DNA of 18,391 bases from Planctomycetota bacterium (GTDB taxonomy: Bacteria; Planctomycetota; Planctomycetia; Isosphaerales; Isosphaeraceae): NCBI GenBank assembly GCA_021777685.1, contig JAJYDH010000059.1, positions 1 to 18,391 on the forward strand, written 5' to 3'. Both the position numbers and the translations under genes were made by a program. Each line of letters begins with the position of its first letter. The stretch's first letter is position 1. A model generated the notes under the pieces. That model searched no databases. It was given only the letters and a program-made list of their open reading frames with translations, and was not told where the DNA came from. Positions 1 to 7,777 of the stretch are shown here, piece after piece.

Positions 1-407
1 CCGACCGCCTCGCCGAGGCGTTCGCCGAGATGCTCCACCAGCAGGCCCGCCGCGACTGGGGCTACGGGAACGACGAGGGGCTCTCGGCCGACGACCTGAT
101 CGAGGAACGCTATCGGGGCATCCGCCCCGCCCCCGGCTATCCCGCCTGCCCCGACCACACCGAGAAATGGACGATCTGTGACCTCCTGGACGTCGAGAAG
201 TCGACCGGGATCTGGCTCACCGAGAGCCTGGCCATGCACCCGGCCGCCTCCGTCAGCGGCCTGTACTTCGCCCACCCCGGGTCGAAGTACTTCGCCGTGG
301 ACATGCTGACGAAGGACCAGGTCGAGCACTACGCCGCCCGCAAGGGGATGCCCCTGGCCGAGGTCGAGCGCTGGCTCTCGCCCAACCTCGGGTATGAGCC
401 CGGCTGA
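1..407 (+). CDS. metH: Methionine synthase (cobalamin-dependent), C-terminal fragment
   Basis: This is the C-terminal end of cobalamin-dependent methionine synthase; the gene starts before the window and the reading frame enters at base 3. The visible 134 residues belong to the AdoMet-binding activation domain, which re-methylates cob(II)alamin that has become oxidised during turnover. The stretch RGIRPAPGYPACPDH, which contributes to AdoMet binding, is intact, as are the downstream SVSGLYFAHP and KYFAV segments and the usual terminal helix. The stop is TGA at 405-407. The next gene (thuA-like) is convergent, and a large inverted repeat lies in the gap. Recognition of the family is secure. 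Nothing can be said about the upstream folate, homocysteine or B12 domains. Confidence 0.96.
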   Translation, partial: DRLAEAFAEMLHQQARRDWGYGNDEGLSADDLIEERYRGIRPAPGYPACPDHTEKWTICDLLDVEKSTGIWLTESLAMHPAASVSGLYFAHPGSKYFAVDMLTKDQVEHYAARKGMPLAEVERWLSPNLGYEPG

Positions 408-427
408 GAGCGACTCCCCCCTCACTT

Positions 428-571
428 CTGCCTCCCTCTCCCTCCGGGAGAGGGCCGGGTTGAGGGGCGTGGCAGGTCGAGCGATCCGCATCGGAGCCCG
501 TGTTCCGAGCCACCACCGATGCGACGCCCCTCACCCCCGGCTCCTCTCCAAAAGGGAGAGGGGAGGAAGAC
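428..571. repeat. Large imperfect inverted repeat between convergent genes
   Basis: Two arms of about 46 bp, each containing its own hairpin, face each other. The left arm folds as CCCTCTCCC (434-442), loop tcc, GGGAGAGGG (446-454). The right arm folds as CCTCTCC (543-549) with GGAGAGG (555-561). Between arms, TGAGGGGCGT (461-470) pairs exactly with ACGCCCCTCA (524-533), and inside that CGCATCGG (487-494) pairs with CCGATGCG (516-523). The whole element can form one long cruciform. It sits between the stops of metH (+) and the thuA-like gene (-), so it could act as a two-way terminator. Its architecture also resembles REP or BIME-type intergenic palindromes, which would occur many times in the genome. 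Confidence 0.7.
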
Positions 572-610
572 TCGCCCTCGCGCGGACGTCACTCGTTCAA
601 CTTCGTCCGA

Positions 611-1531
611 TCACTTCTTCGACCCCGACAGGCTGACCTTATCGGCGGTCGGGAAGTCCTCGGGGATCGGGATCGTGACCTTCCCGGTCGCGGCCCACTC
701 GGCCCCCCTCGCGACGACGGTCTGGAAGCCGACGCAGCGGATCGCGGGGGCGTCGCCGCCGCCGACGTGGCCGAGGAGCGTGGTGAAGACCCGCCCCTTG
801 CCGTAGGGGATGACCCAGATCATCGGCTCGTTGGCGCCGGTGCCGCCCTTCGCCTTGTCGGAATGGGCCGTGGCCAGGATCTGCATGTTCTCGGCCGGGC
901 CTCGCTGGCCGTGGTAAAGCTCGTCCTGGGCGTGCATCCAGGTCTCGGGCATCCCCTTGGTGACGGGGTGGTCCTTGTCGCGGACGACGACCTTGTAGGC
1001 GTGCTGCGGGCCGTGCCCCGCCCCCGGCCCTTCGCCGGCCGGGGTCCGGACGACCTTGCCGGAGTCGTCGAGGGTGACGCGGTCGCCGAACTTGTTGTTC
1101 CTCCAGCCGAGGCCGATCATCTTGTTCCACTCGGGCCACTTCTCGAACGCGTTGTTGGCGGCGTGGACGATCACCAGGCCGCCCCCGCCCGCGACGTACT
1201 CCTCCAGCGCCTTCTGGACGCGCTCGGGCCAGGGCTGGCCGTTGTAGTTGCTCAGGACGACGTCGTACTTGCTGAAGTCGGGGCGAAACGACTCCCAGGC
1301 GTCCTTGGGGGCCTTGGCGTCGGGGGTGGTCGCCACGTCGACGGCGAACCGGCCGGTGGCCTCCAGCGACGCGACCATCGGCGGCGTCATGGCCTTCCAG
1401 TTGTGGTTGTTCTGGCCGTCGATGATGAGGAGGCGGAGCTTCTCCGCCGCCGCCGCCGGCGCGGGCCGGCCCGCCACCAGCAGGGTTGCCAGGGCCGCCA
1501 GAAGCGCGGCCCTTCGCGAAATCGGGTTCAT
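611..1531 (-). CDS. Secreted ThuA-like domain protein
   Basis: The product is a 306-residue protein of the ThuA-like family, which has a class-I glutamine-amidotransferase-like fold; the family is named from a trehalose utilisation locus but its biochemical role is mostly unknown. Residues 1-29 form a signal peptide (MNPISRRAALLAAL, a hydrophobic run, then APAAAAEK), so the protein is exported. The family opening strand LRLLIIDGQNNHNWK follows at about 32-46, and later segments VVLSNYNGQPWP, GLVIVHAANNAF and GRVFTTLLGH match family core strands. The ATG at 1531 is chosen over longer in-frame starts because it begins the signal peptide and has GGGAGAG upstream. It lies 89 nt downstream of the aminotransferase gene on the same strand and may be co-transcribed with it. 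The substrate is unknown. Confidence 0.9.
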   Translation of the reverse strand: MNPISRRAALLAALATLLVAGRPAPAAAAEKLRLLIIDGQNNHNWKAMTPPMVASLEATGRFAVDVATTPDAKAPKDAWESFRPDFSKYDVVLSNYNGQPWPERVQKALEEYVAGGGGLVIVHAANNAFEKWPEWNKMIGLGWRNNKFGDRVTLDDSGKVVRTPAGEGPGAGHGPQHAYKVVVRDKDHPVTKGMPETWMHAQDELYHGQRGPAENMQILATAHSDKAKGGTGANEPMIWVIPYGKGRVFTTLLGHVGGGDAPAIRCVGFQTVVARGAEWAATGKVTIPIPEDFPTADKVSLSGSKK

Positions 1532-1620
1532 CACGTCGTCTCTCCCGGGAGTGCCTGACCTTGAAATTGCCCCGTTCGGCATCGCACGAAAGGGAATTCG
1601 ATCCGTCAGGGCGGTCCCGG

Positions 1621-2940
1621 TCAAGTGGCCACCGGGTCGGGGGCATCCAACCCGACCGCCTGTTCCGCCTCGGCGGCCCCGAGCGCGGCGTCGACGATCT
1701 CGACCCCGATCTCGACCTGGCGGGGCGTCAGGCAGAGGGGCGGGCAGAAGCGGACGGTGCTCGGGCCGCAGGGGAGCAGGAGCAGCCCCCGGTGGAAGGC
1801 CAGGTCGATGACCCGGTCGCGAAGGTCGGGGTCGGGAGCCCCCTCGTACTGGATCTCCATCCCGACCATCAGGCCGAGGCCGCGGACCTCCTTGATGCTC
1901 GGGTGCCGGCGGGCCAGGTCGCGGAGTGCGGCCATGAGCTGTTCGCCCCGGGCCTCGGCATTGGCCCGATATCGCCTCTCGACCAGGGAGAGGGTCACCA
2001 GGGCCGAGGCGCAGGCGACGGGGTTGCCGCCGAAGGTCGAGGCGTGCGAGCCGCTGGGCCAGTCCATGACCTCGGCCTTCGCGACGATCGCGCCGAGGGG
2101 CAGTCCGTTGGCGATCCCCTTGGCCAGGCAGACGATATCGCCTTCGACGCCCCAGTGCTCGGAGGCGAACATCCGGCCGGTCCGGCCGATCCCGGACTGG
2201 ACCTCGTCGAGCACGAGCAGGGCTCCGACCTCGTCGCAGATCTCCCGGAGGCCGGGCAGGAAGTCGGGCGGCGGGACGATGTAGCCCCCTTCGCCCTGGA
2301 TCGGCTCGACGAAGATCGCCGCCAGCTCGTCGGGCGGGAGGGTGGTCCTGAACAGGGAACGGACGCTTTCGAGGTCGCCGAACCGGGCGTGGTGGACCTC
2401 GGGGACGAGCGGGGCGTACCCCCGGCGCTGCATCGGCTTGGAGCCGCTGAGCGACATCGCGCCGTAGGTCCGGCCGTGGAAGGCGCCGTGGAAGGCCAGG
2501 GCGCGGAACCGCCCGGTGTGGCGTCGGGCGAGCTTGAACGCCGCCTCGATCGCCTCGGCACCGCTGTTGGTGTAGAAGACCCGCTTGGGGCCGTCGCCGG
2601 GGGCGAGCCGGGCCAGCCGCTCGGCGAGCTTGACCTGGGGCGTGTAATAGAAGTCAGTCCCCGACATGTGGATCAGCCGACCGGCCTGGCGGCGGATCGC
2701 GGCGACGACCTTCGGGTGGCTGTGGCCGGCGGCCGTCACGGCGATCCCGGCCGTGAAGTCGAGGAACCGGTTGCCGTCCAGGTCCTCGATCATCGCCATC
2801 TTCGCCCGCCGGACCACCAGCGGATATGTCCGGGTGTACGAGGGGGACATCACCGCGTCGTCGCGGGAGAGCCATTTCCGGGCCTTCGGGCCGGGCAAGG
2901 GGCCGACGATCCGCGGCTCGTCGCGATGCAGGGCGATCAT
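1621..2940 (-). CDS. Class-III PLP aminotransferase (acetylornithine/GABA aminotransferase family)
   Basis: The product is a 439-residue fold-type I pyridoxal-phosphate enzyme that moves an amino group from an omega-amino donor to a keto acid in the cytoplasm. The complete motif set is visible: NSGAEA at 125-130 (cofactor phosphate), AFHGRTYG at about 153-160, DEVQSGIGRTG with the cofactor aspartate at D245, CLAKGIANGLPLGA with the Schiff-base lysine at K274, and STFGGNP at 301-307. The N-terminal portion (TRTYPLVVRRAKMAMIEDLD) resembles 4-aminobutyrate or ornithine/lysine-type members more than short ArgD proteins, but sequence alone does not fix the substrate. The start is well supported by GGAAGGAG about six bases upstream. 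A promoter with a perfect TATAAT lies at 3024-3053. The ThuA-like gene follows on the same strand. Confidence 0.93.
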   Translation of the reverse strand: MIALHRDEPRIVGPLPGPKARKWLSRDDAVMSPSYTRTYPLVVRRAKMAMIEDLDGNRFLDFTAGIAVTAAGHSHPKVVAAIRRQAGRLIHMSGTDFYYTPQVKLAERLARLAPGDGPKRVFYTNSGAEAIEAAFKLARRHTGRFRALAFHGAFHGRTYGAMSLSGSKPMQRRGYAPLVPEVHHARFGDLESVRSLFRTTLPPDELAAIFVEPIQGEGGYIVPPPDFLPGLREICDEVGALLVLDEVQSGIGRTGRMFASEHWGVEGDIVCLAKGIANGLPLGAIVAKAEVMDWPSGSHASTFGGNPVACASALVTLSLVERRYRANAEARGEQLMAALRDLARRHPSIKEVRGLGLMVGMEIQYEGAPDPDLRDRVIDLAFHRGLLLLPCGPSTVRFCPPLCLTPRQVEIGVEIVDAALGAAEAEQAVGLDAPDPVAT

Positions 2941-3023
2941 GGCGACTCCTTCCCTGGCGAATCTCAGGGCGGGCGATCCCGGGACGCGGCGACGTCATGG
3001 CCGCAATCGGCCGCCTTCCGCTT

Positions 3024-3053
3024 ATTATATGGTCTCATCTCGTTCCGAGCCAA
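3024..3053 (-). promoter_or_regulatory. Predicted sigma70-type promoter of the aminotransferase
   Basis: On the minus strand, TTGGCT (3053-3048) and TATAAT (3029-3024) are separated by 18 nt. The -10 hexamer is a perfect consensus within a very GC-rich region. Transcription would start near 3017 and leave a leader of about 77 nt before the aminotransferase ATG at 2940, in which a strong ribosome-binding site is found. No equally good promoter was seen for the divergent peptidase gene. Confidence 0.6.
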
Positions 3054-3180
3054 CCCCGGGCGTTCCTGCTTGATGCCCCGCCGATTCCGGCCGACAATCG
3101 ACCGGCCGTCGGGGGGCCTTCGGGGATGTTCGCCCATCCCGCCCCGGCCGACGCCGGGACTCCACGGACCTCGACCGACC

Positions 3181-5742
3181 ATGCGACATCGACCCTGCCC
3201 CGCCCGGGTCCTGGCCCTCGTCGTCGGGCTGCCGCTCGCCGCCCTCGCCGCCGAGGTCCCGACGCCGACGGCACACCTTGGCTTCCGGCCCGGAGCCGAC
3301 TTCCGGCTGGCGGCCTGGCCGTCGGTCGTCGACTACTTCCGCAAGGTCGACTCCGCGTCCGACCGCGTCGTCGTCCGCGAGCTGGGCAAGACCACCGAGG
3401 GGCGGCCATACATCGTGGCATTCGTTTCCGACGAGCCGACCATCCGCGACCTCGACCGCCATCGGACGCTCCAGATGGCCGTCGCGCAGCCGCGCGACTC
3501 GGCGGTCGACGGCTCGAAGGAGGCGGCCGGGAGCAAGCCCGTCGTCCTCATCACCTGCTCGATCCACTCGACCGAGACGGCCTCGACCTTGATGGCGATG
3601 GAGCTGCTCCACGACCTCGCCTCGGGCGACGACCCGTCGACCCGCGAGATCCTGGAGAACGCCATCCTGATCCTGGTCCCCTCGGCCAACCCCGACGGCG
3701 TGGACAAGGTCGCGAGCTGGTACGAGCGGACCAGGGGCCGCCCGTGGGAGGGCGAGGGGATGCCCGGGCTCTACCACAAGTACGCCGGGCACGACACCAA
3801 CCGCGACTGGTTCATGCTCAACCTCCAGGAGACCCGGCTCCTGACCCGGTTCCTCTACCATGAGTGGCCGCCGACCCTGGCCTACGACGTCCACCAGATG
3901 GGCTCGAAGGGGGCCCGGCTGTTCGTCCCGCCGTTCTTCGACCCGATCAACCCGAACCTCGACGCCCGGATCAACCAGGGGATCTTCCTCATCGGCGCCC
4001 ACATGGCGGCCGACCTCGCCGGGGCCGGCAAGCCGGGCGTCCTGACCAACGCCATGTACGACAACTGGTGGAACGGCGGGATGCGGACCACCCCCCAGCG
4101 GCACAACGTCGTCGCCGTGCTGACCGAGGCCGCCAGCGTCAAGATGGCCTCGCCGATCTTCCTGGAGAAGTCCCAGCTCGCCGGGCAGACCCGGGGGTTC
4201 TCGAACCACGAGCCGGCCGTCAACTTCGTCGAGCCCTGGCCGGGGGGCTGGTGGCGGCTCCGCGACATCGTCGACTACGAGCTGATCTGCGCCCGGTCGA
4301 TCCTGTCCCTCGCCGCCCGCTATCGGGGCCAGTTCCAGGCGAATTACCACCGGCTGGGCCGAGAGGCGATCCAGAAAGGCCGGACCGAGGCCCCTTACGG
4401 CTGGGTCGTCCCCCTCGACCGGCGCGACCCGGGCACGGCCGCGAAGATGGTCGCCATCCTCCAGGACTCGGGCATCCGGGTCCTCCGGGCGAGGTCCGAC
4501 TTCGCGGCCGACGGCGCGAGCTACCCGGCCGGGAGCTGGCTCCTGCCCGCCGATCAGCCCTACCGGGCGCACCTCAAGGACCTGATGGAGCGCCAGCAGT
4601 ACCCCAACCGGTTCGGCCCGAACGGACAGGCCGAGGCCCCCTACGACGTCGCCGGCTGGACCCTGCCGCTCCAGATGGGCGTGAAGGCCGTCGAGCTGGG
4701 GAGCCCCTACGCGGGCGAGTTCGACGAACCCGACCGGATCGAGCCGCCCCGGGGCGTAATCGAGGGGGACGAGAGGCCGAACTTCTTCGCCATCGAGTGC
4801 CGCGCCAACGACGACTTCAAGGTCATCAACGCCCTGCTCGCCGCCGGCATCACCCTGAAGCGGCTCGGCCGGCCGGAGACGACCGACAAGGAGCGGCTTC
4901 CCGCCGGCTCGATCGTCTTCGAGGCGACGGACGAGGCCCGGAGGATACTCGACAAGGCCCTGGCGACCGCCTCGACCCGGGTCCTCGCCCGGACCGCCTT
5001 CACCACGTCGCTCGCCGCGATCAAGTCGGACTATCGGGGCGGCGCGATCGCCCTCTATCAGCCCTGGGTCCCGAGCATGGACGAGGGCTGGACCCGATTC
5101 GTCCTGGAGCAGTTCGACTTCCCCTACACCACGGTCCACGATGCCGAGATCCGCTCGGGGAACCTCGCGGCCCGGTTCCGGACGCTCGTCCTCCCCTCGG
5201 TCTTCCCCAGGCTCCTCCGCGAGGGGTATCGGCCGGGCGAGTCCGAGCCGGCCTACGTGGGCGGGCTCGGGCTGGAAGGCATCGCGGCCGTCCGGAAGTT
5301 CGTCGAGGAGGGGGGGACGCTCGTCTGCCTCGAAGACTCCTGCCAATTCGCGATCGAGTCGCTCCGCCTGCCCGTCCGGGAGGTCCTGAATGACCTGAAG
5401 TCCTCGGAGTTCTACGCCCCCGGCTCGATCCTCCGTTGCGACCTCGTCCCGGATCGTCTGACTTTCGGCCTGCCCGGCGAGGTGTCGGTCTACTTCGACC
5501 GCTCGCTCGCCTTCGAGCCGGTCGCCGTCAAGGACGCCCCAGCCTCGCGGGTCGTCGCCAGCTTCGCGAAGGGCAACCCGCTGGAGAGCGGCTGGCTGCT
5601 CGGCCCCGAGAAGATCCAGGGCAAGGCGGCGGTGGTGGACGTGGCGGTCGGCAAGGGCCGGGTCATCCTGTTCGGCTTCACCCCGCAGCACCGGGGGCAG
5701 ACGCATGGGACCTTCCGGCTGCTGTTCAACGCCCTCCGATGA
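3181..5742 (+). CDS. Secreted M14-family zinc metallopeptidase
   Basis: The product is an 853-residue exported peptidase of the M14 (zinc carboxypeptidase) clan. A signal peptide covers about residues 1-24 (ALVVGLPLAALAAEVP). The catalytic domain shows the zinc ligands HSTE (H129, E132) and DVHQMG (H238), the substrate-contact motif NRDW (N207, R208), the NPDG segment at 170-173, and LTEAAS with the likely general-base glutamate E316. Beyond about residue 350 there is a long C-terminal part. Near 660-730 it looks like a glutamine-amidotransferase-type Rossmann region (RTLVLPSVFP, VRKFVEEGGTLVCLED) and probably has a structural role. The length fits the large bacterial M14 proteins. The ATG at 3181 is chosen because it begins the signal peptide, although the ribosome-binding site is weak. 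In-frame codons upstream of it are read-through, not coding. The peptide substrate is unknown. Confidence 0.92.
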   Translation: MRHRPCPARVLALVVGLPLAALAAEVPTPTAHLGFRPGADFRLAAWPSVVDYFRKVDSASDRVVVRELGKTTEGRPYIVAFVSDEPTIRDLDRHRTLQMAVAQPRDSAVDGSKEAAGSKPVVLITCSIHSTETASTLMAMELLHDLASGDDPSTREILENAILILVPSANPDGVDKVASWYERTRGRPWEGEGMPGLYHKYAGHDTNRDWFMLNLQETRLLTRFLYHEWPPTLAYDVHQMGSKGARLFVPPFFDPINPNLDARINQGIFLIGAHMAADLAGAGKPGVLTNAMYDNWWNGGMRTTPQRHNVVAVLTEAASVKMASPIFLEKSQLAGQTRGFSNHEPAVNFVEPWPGGWWRLRDIVDYELICARSILSLAARYRGQFQANYHRLGREAIQKGRTEAPYGWVVPLDRRDPGTAAKMVAILQDSGIRVLRARSDFAADGASYPAGSWLLPADQPYRAHLKDLMERQQYPNRFGPNGQAEAPYDVAGWTLPLQMGVKAVELGSPYAGEFDEPDRIEPPRGVIEGDERPNFFAIECRANDDFKVINALLAAGITLKRLGRPETTDKERLPAGSIVFEATDEARRILDKALATASTRVLARTAFTTSLAAIKSDYRGGAIALYQPWVPSMDEGWTRFVLEQFDFPYTTVHDAEIRSGNLAARFRTLVLPSVFPRLLREGYRPGESEPAYVGGLGLEGIAAVRKFVEEGGTLVCLEDSCQFAIESLRLPVREVLNDLKSSEFYAPGSILRCDLVPDRLTFGLPGEVSVYFDRSLAFEPVAVKDAPASRVVASFAKGNPLESGWLLGPEKIQGKAAVVDVAVGKGRVILFGFTPQHRGQTHGTFRLLFNALR

Positions 5743-5819
5743 GACCGGCCGTCCCCGGCGGGAGCGGCGCGCGGTTTGCTTTCAGTCTTCCCACTATTCC
5801 GCCCAGACGGCCACGAATC

Positions 5820-5825
5820 AAGGAG
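5820..5825 (+). promoter_or_regulatory. Strong ribosome-binding site for the small membrane protein
   Basis: AAGGAG lies eight bases before the ATG at 5834. It decides the start in favour of the 85-residue product rather than the longer in-frame reading that begins inside the preceding peptidase gene. Confidence 0.75.
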
Positions 5826-5833
5826 TTACCACG

Positions 5834-6091
5834 ATGGACATCACCACCTCGGATTTCGCGGTCGCCCCGCACCAGCACGAAGAGGGTCAGGTGACCAAGG
5901 CGATCGAGCATTACACCAGCCAGGTGCCGTCGGGCACCTACCTGAGCCTGGCCGTGGGGTCGCTGGGACTCTCGCTCGCGCTCCGGCTGCTCGGCCAGAA
6001 GCACGCGGCCAACTTCGTCGGCCAGTGGGTCCCGACGATCCTGATCCTCGGCCTCTACAACAAGGTCGTGAAGGTCGAAGGTTCCGAGTAA
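5834..6091 (+). CDS. Small membrane protein of unknown function (85 aa)
   Basis: I do not recognise this protein. It has a polar, histidine-containing N-terminus (about residues 1-35, including APHQHEEGQ) and then two hydrophobic segments. These lie at about 36-54 (TYLSLAVGSLGLSLALRLLG) and 61-77 (FVGQWVPTILILGLYNK), joined by a short basic loop GQKHAAN, which suggests a helical hairpin in the inner membrane. The tail is charged. A strong AAGGAG site eight bases upstream and a GC-rich hairpin just after the stop argue that it is a real, well-translated gene and the last of its transcript. It follows the M14 peptidase by 91 nt, and the murC-like operon begins afterwards with its own promoter. 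Confidence 0.8.
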   Translation: MDITTSDFAVAPHQHEEGQVTKAIEHYTSQVPSGTYLSLAVGSLGLSLALRLLGQKHAANFVGQWVPTILILGLYNKVVKVEGSE

Positions 6092-6120
6092 GCCCGATCG
6101 CCCTCGGACCCGACACGCCT

Positions 6121-6159
6121 CGGCCCCGCTCGCCGGCACGCCCGGCGACGTCGGGGCCG
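6121..6159 (+). terminator. GC-rich hairpin terminator after the small membrane protein
   Basis: CGGCCCCG (6121-6128) pairs perfectly with CGGGGCCG (6152-6159), and a second perfect stem lies inside it: CGCCGG (6131-6136) with CCGGCG (6142-6147) and loop cacgc. It starts 30 nt past the TAA of the small gene and lies before the promoter at 6208. Only two T residues follow, so it is not a textbook intrinsic terminator, but the position and stability fit termination or 3'-end protection. Confidence 0.5.
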
Positions 6160-6207
6160 TTCCCGTCTGCCCGCCCCTCGAAAACCCGCCCGACCTCGCC
6201 CGGTCGC

Positions 6208-6237
6208 TTGACGCCCCCGACCCTGACCGAATAGGAT
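6208..6237 (+). promoter_or_regulatory. Predicted sigma70-type promoter of the murC-like/murB/ftsQ unit
   Basis: TTGACG (6208-6213) and TAGGAT (6232-6237) are separated by 18 nt; the -35 differs from consensus by one base. Transcription would begin near 6244, giving a leader of about 163 nt before the chosen start at 6407. The in-frame ATG at 6236 falls within the -10 hexamer, so it is unlikely to be the start of the protein. Confidence 0.6.
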
Positions 6238-6406
6238 GCCCGTCGTCCCGACTTTTCGGGCTGGAACGAGAATGCGTCCCGGAATAGATGCGAGCGTCGC
6301 CGCGATCGGGCCGATATTAAGGTCCGGAGGAGGACGGGGTCTGCCGGCCAAGGTCAGGCCGGCGGCCGGATGCCGGATCTCCTCGATGGGCAGGGGGCGC
6401 TCGCCG

Positions 6407-7777
6407 ATGGATCGGACGGGAATGGGGCTCGCGCCCGTGGGCAAGGGACCTCACCAGGCGCATCTGGTGGGACTGGACGGGAGGGGCATGTCGGGCCTGG
6501 CCCAGATGCTCGTGCAGCGGGGATTCGTGGTGACGGGGTCGGCCCCGGTCGCGGGCCCGGCGTCGGAGGAACTCCGGCGGCTCGGGGTCCGCGTCCACGC
6601 CGGCCACGCGCCCCGGTCGGTCCCCCGATCGGCCCGGCTGCTGGTCTACAACCCGGAGGTCCCCCCAGAGCACCCCGACCGGGTCTCGGCCGCCCGCTGG
6701 GGCGTCGAGCAGTCGTCGAGCCCGGAGGTCATGGCCCGCCTGCTGTCGCGAGGAGTCGGAATCGCGGCCGTCGGCGGCCGGAAGGCCGGCCTGGCCGCGG
6801 CGATGGTCGGCTGGGCCCTCACCCACGCCGGGCTGGACCCGACCGTGGTCCTCGGCACGCCCTCGAAGCAGCTCGGCGGGGCCGGCCGGCTCGGGCTCGG
6901 GCCGCATGTGGTGGTGGAGGCCGGCGACGAGCCGCCCGGGGCCGACCAACCGGGCGCCGAGATCGCCCTTCTCCACGACGAGGCCGACCCTTCGGGCCGC
7001 CCGGAAACGCTCCGCCGCTGGGCCGAGGCGGCTCCCGCCGGCGGCTACGTCCTGGGCTTCGCCGACGAGCGGGATGCCCTCGACGCCCCAGCGGTCTCGG
7101 CGGTCGAGGTCGAGCGGTTCTCGCTGGCCCCCGGCCACGCCTGGTGGGGGGCCGACGTCCGCGAGGACCGGGGCTGCTATCGGTTCCGGGCCTTCCACCG
7201 GGGGCGGTTCGCGCTGGAGGTCCGGCTCCAGGTCCCGGGGCGTCGCCATGTCCTGGGGGCGCTGGCGGCGGTCGCTGTCTGCGGGCGGGTCGACCTGGCG
7301 AGCCGGGCGATCAAGGAGGCCCTGGAGGAGTTCGGGGGAGTTTCTCGGGGATTCGAGTCACGCGGGAGCTATCGGGGTGTTACCCTGATAGACGACGAGG
7401 CATCGGGGCCCCTGGCCGTGGCCGAGGCCCTGGCTGTCGCCCGGGAGGTCTTCGGCCGGCGGAGGCTCTACGCCGCGTACCGGCCGGGCCGGGACGGCGA
7501 CGGGTCGTGGCCGCTCCCCTCGGAGTTCGCCCAGGCCGACCGGGTGCTGGTCGTGGACGGGGCGGGGCCTTCGGGGAGTCCGATGGCAGGCGCGTTGGTG
7601 GGGGCCCTGATCGCGGCGGGATCGGTCGCGGATCGGGCGGAGGGTCTGGACGGGGCGATCCGAGAGTTGGACCGGCATCTCGAACCCGGCGACGTGCTGG
7701 TGACGCTCGGGGCCGGCGATGTGGGGACGATAGCCGATGCATTCCTTCGACGACTTTCAAGCGATCGTCACGGCTGA
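6407..7777 (+). CDS. MurC-like Mur-ligase homologue lacking catalytic motifs (putative pseudoenzyme)
   Basis: The product (456 residues) aligns along its whole length with UDP-N-acetylmuramate-L-alanine ligase. Retained family elements are the N-terminal HLVGLDGRGMSGLAQML (about 18-34), PGRRHVLGALAAVAV (277-291), GVSRGFESRG (311-320), GVTLIDD (324-330) and VTLGAGDVGTI (432-442). The ATP P-loop, normally AGTHGKTTTT, is replaced by AVGGRKAGLA at about 121-130, with no GK(T/S). The metal and substrate motif EADESD is replaced by EAGDEPPG, and no counterpart of the NIDxEHLD segment is visible. DDYAHHP has become DDEASGP, and the QPHRYSRT region has become YRPGRDGDG. The frame is nonetheless intact. 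Start 6407 is preferred because AGGGGG lies nine bases upstream; 6422 and 6386 are alternatives. The gene overlaps murB by 41 nt, suggesting translational coupling. Catalysis of L-alanine addition is unlikely; a scaffold or regulatory role is an inference. Confidence 0.85.
   Translation: MDRTGMGLAPVGKGPHQAHLVGLDGRGMSGLAQMLVQRGFVVTGSAPVAGPASEELRRLGVRVHAGHAPRSVPRSARLLVYNPEVPPEHPDRVSAARWGVEQSSSPEVMARLLSRGVGIAAVGGRKAGLAAAMVGWALTHAGLDPTVVLGTPSKQLGGAGRLGLGPHVVVEAGDEPPGADQPGAEIALLHDEADPSGRPETLRRWAEAAPAGGYVLGFADERDALDAPAVSAVEVERFSLAPGHAWWGADVREDRGCYRFRAFHRGRFALEVRLQVPGRRHVLGALAAVAVCGRVDLASRAIKEALEEFGGVSRGFESRGSYRGVTLIDDEASGPLAVAEALAVAREVFGRRRLYAAYRPGRDGDGSWPLPSEFAQADRVLVVDGAGPSGSPMAGALVGALIAAGSVADRAEGLDGAIRELDRHLEPGDVLVTLGAGDVGTIADAFLRRLSSDRHG

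Noticed and set aside
1486..3180. The 5' extension of the peptidase reading frame
   Set aside because: It is antisense to the aminotransferase, lacks motifs, and lies before a clear signal peptide at 3181.
3025..5706. An 893-codon open frame on the minus strand opposite the M14 peptidase
   Set aside because: Its composition is Arg/Gly/Asp/Val-rich with no recognisable motif, and the opposite strand encodes a clear M14 peptidase. It results from the GC-rich third-codon positions of the real gene.
6407..7777. Calling the murC-like gene a pseudogene
   Set aside because: The frame is uninterrupted over 456 codons, structural motifs are kept and it is coupled to murB, so an expressed non-catalytic protein fits better than decay.
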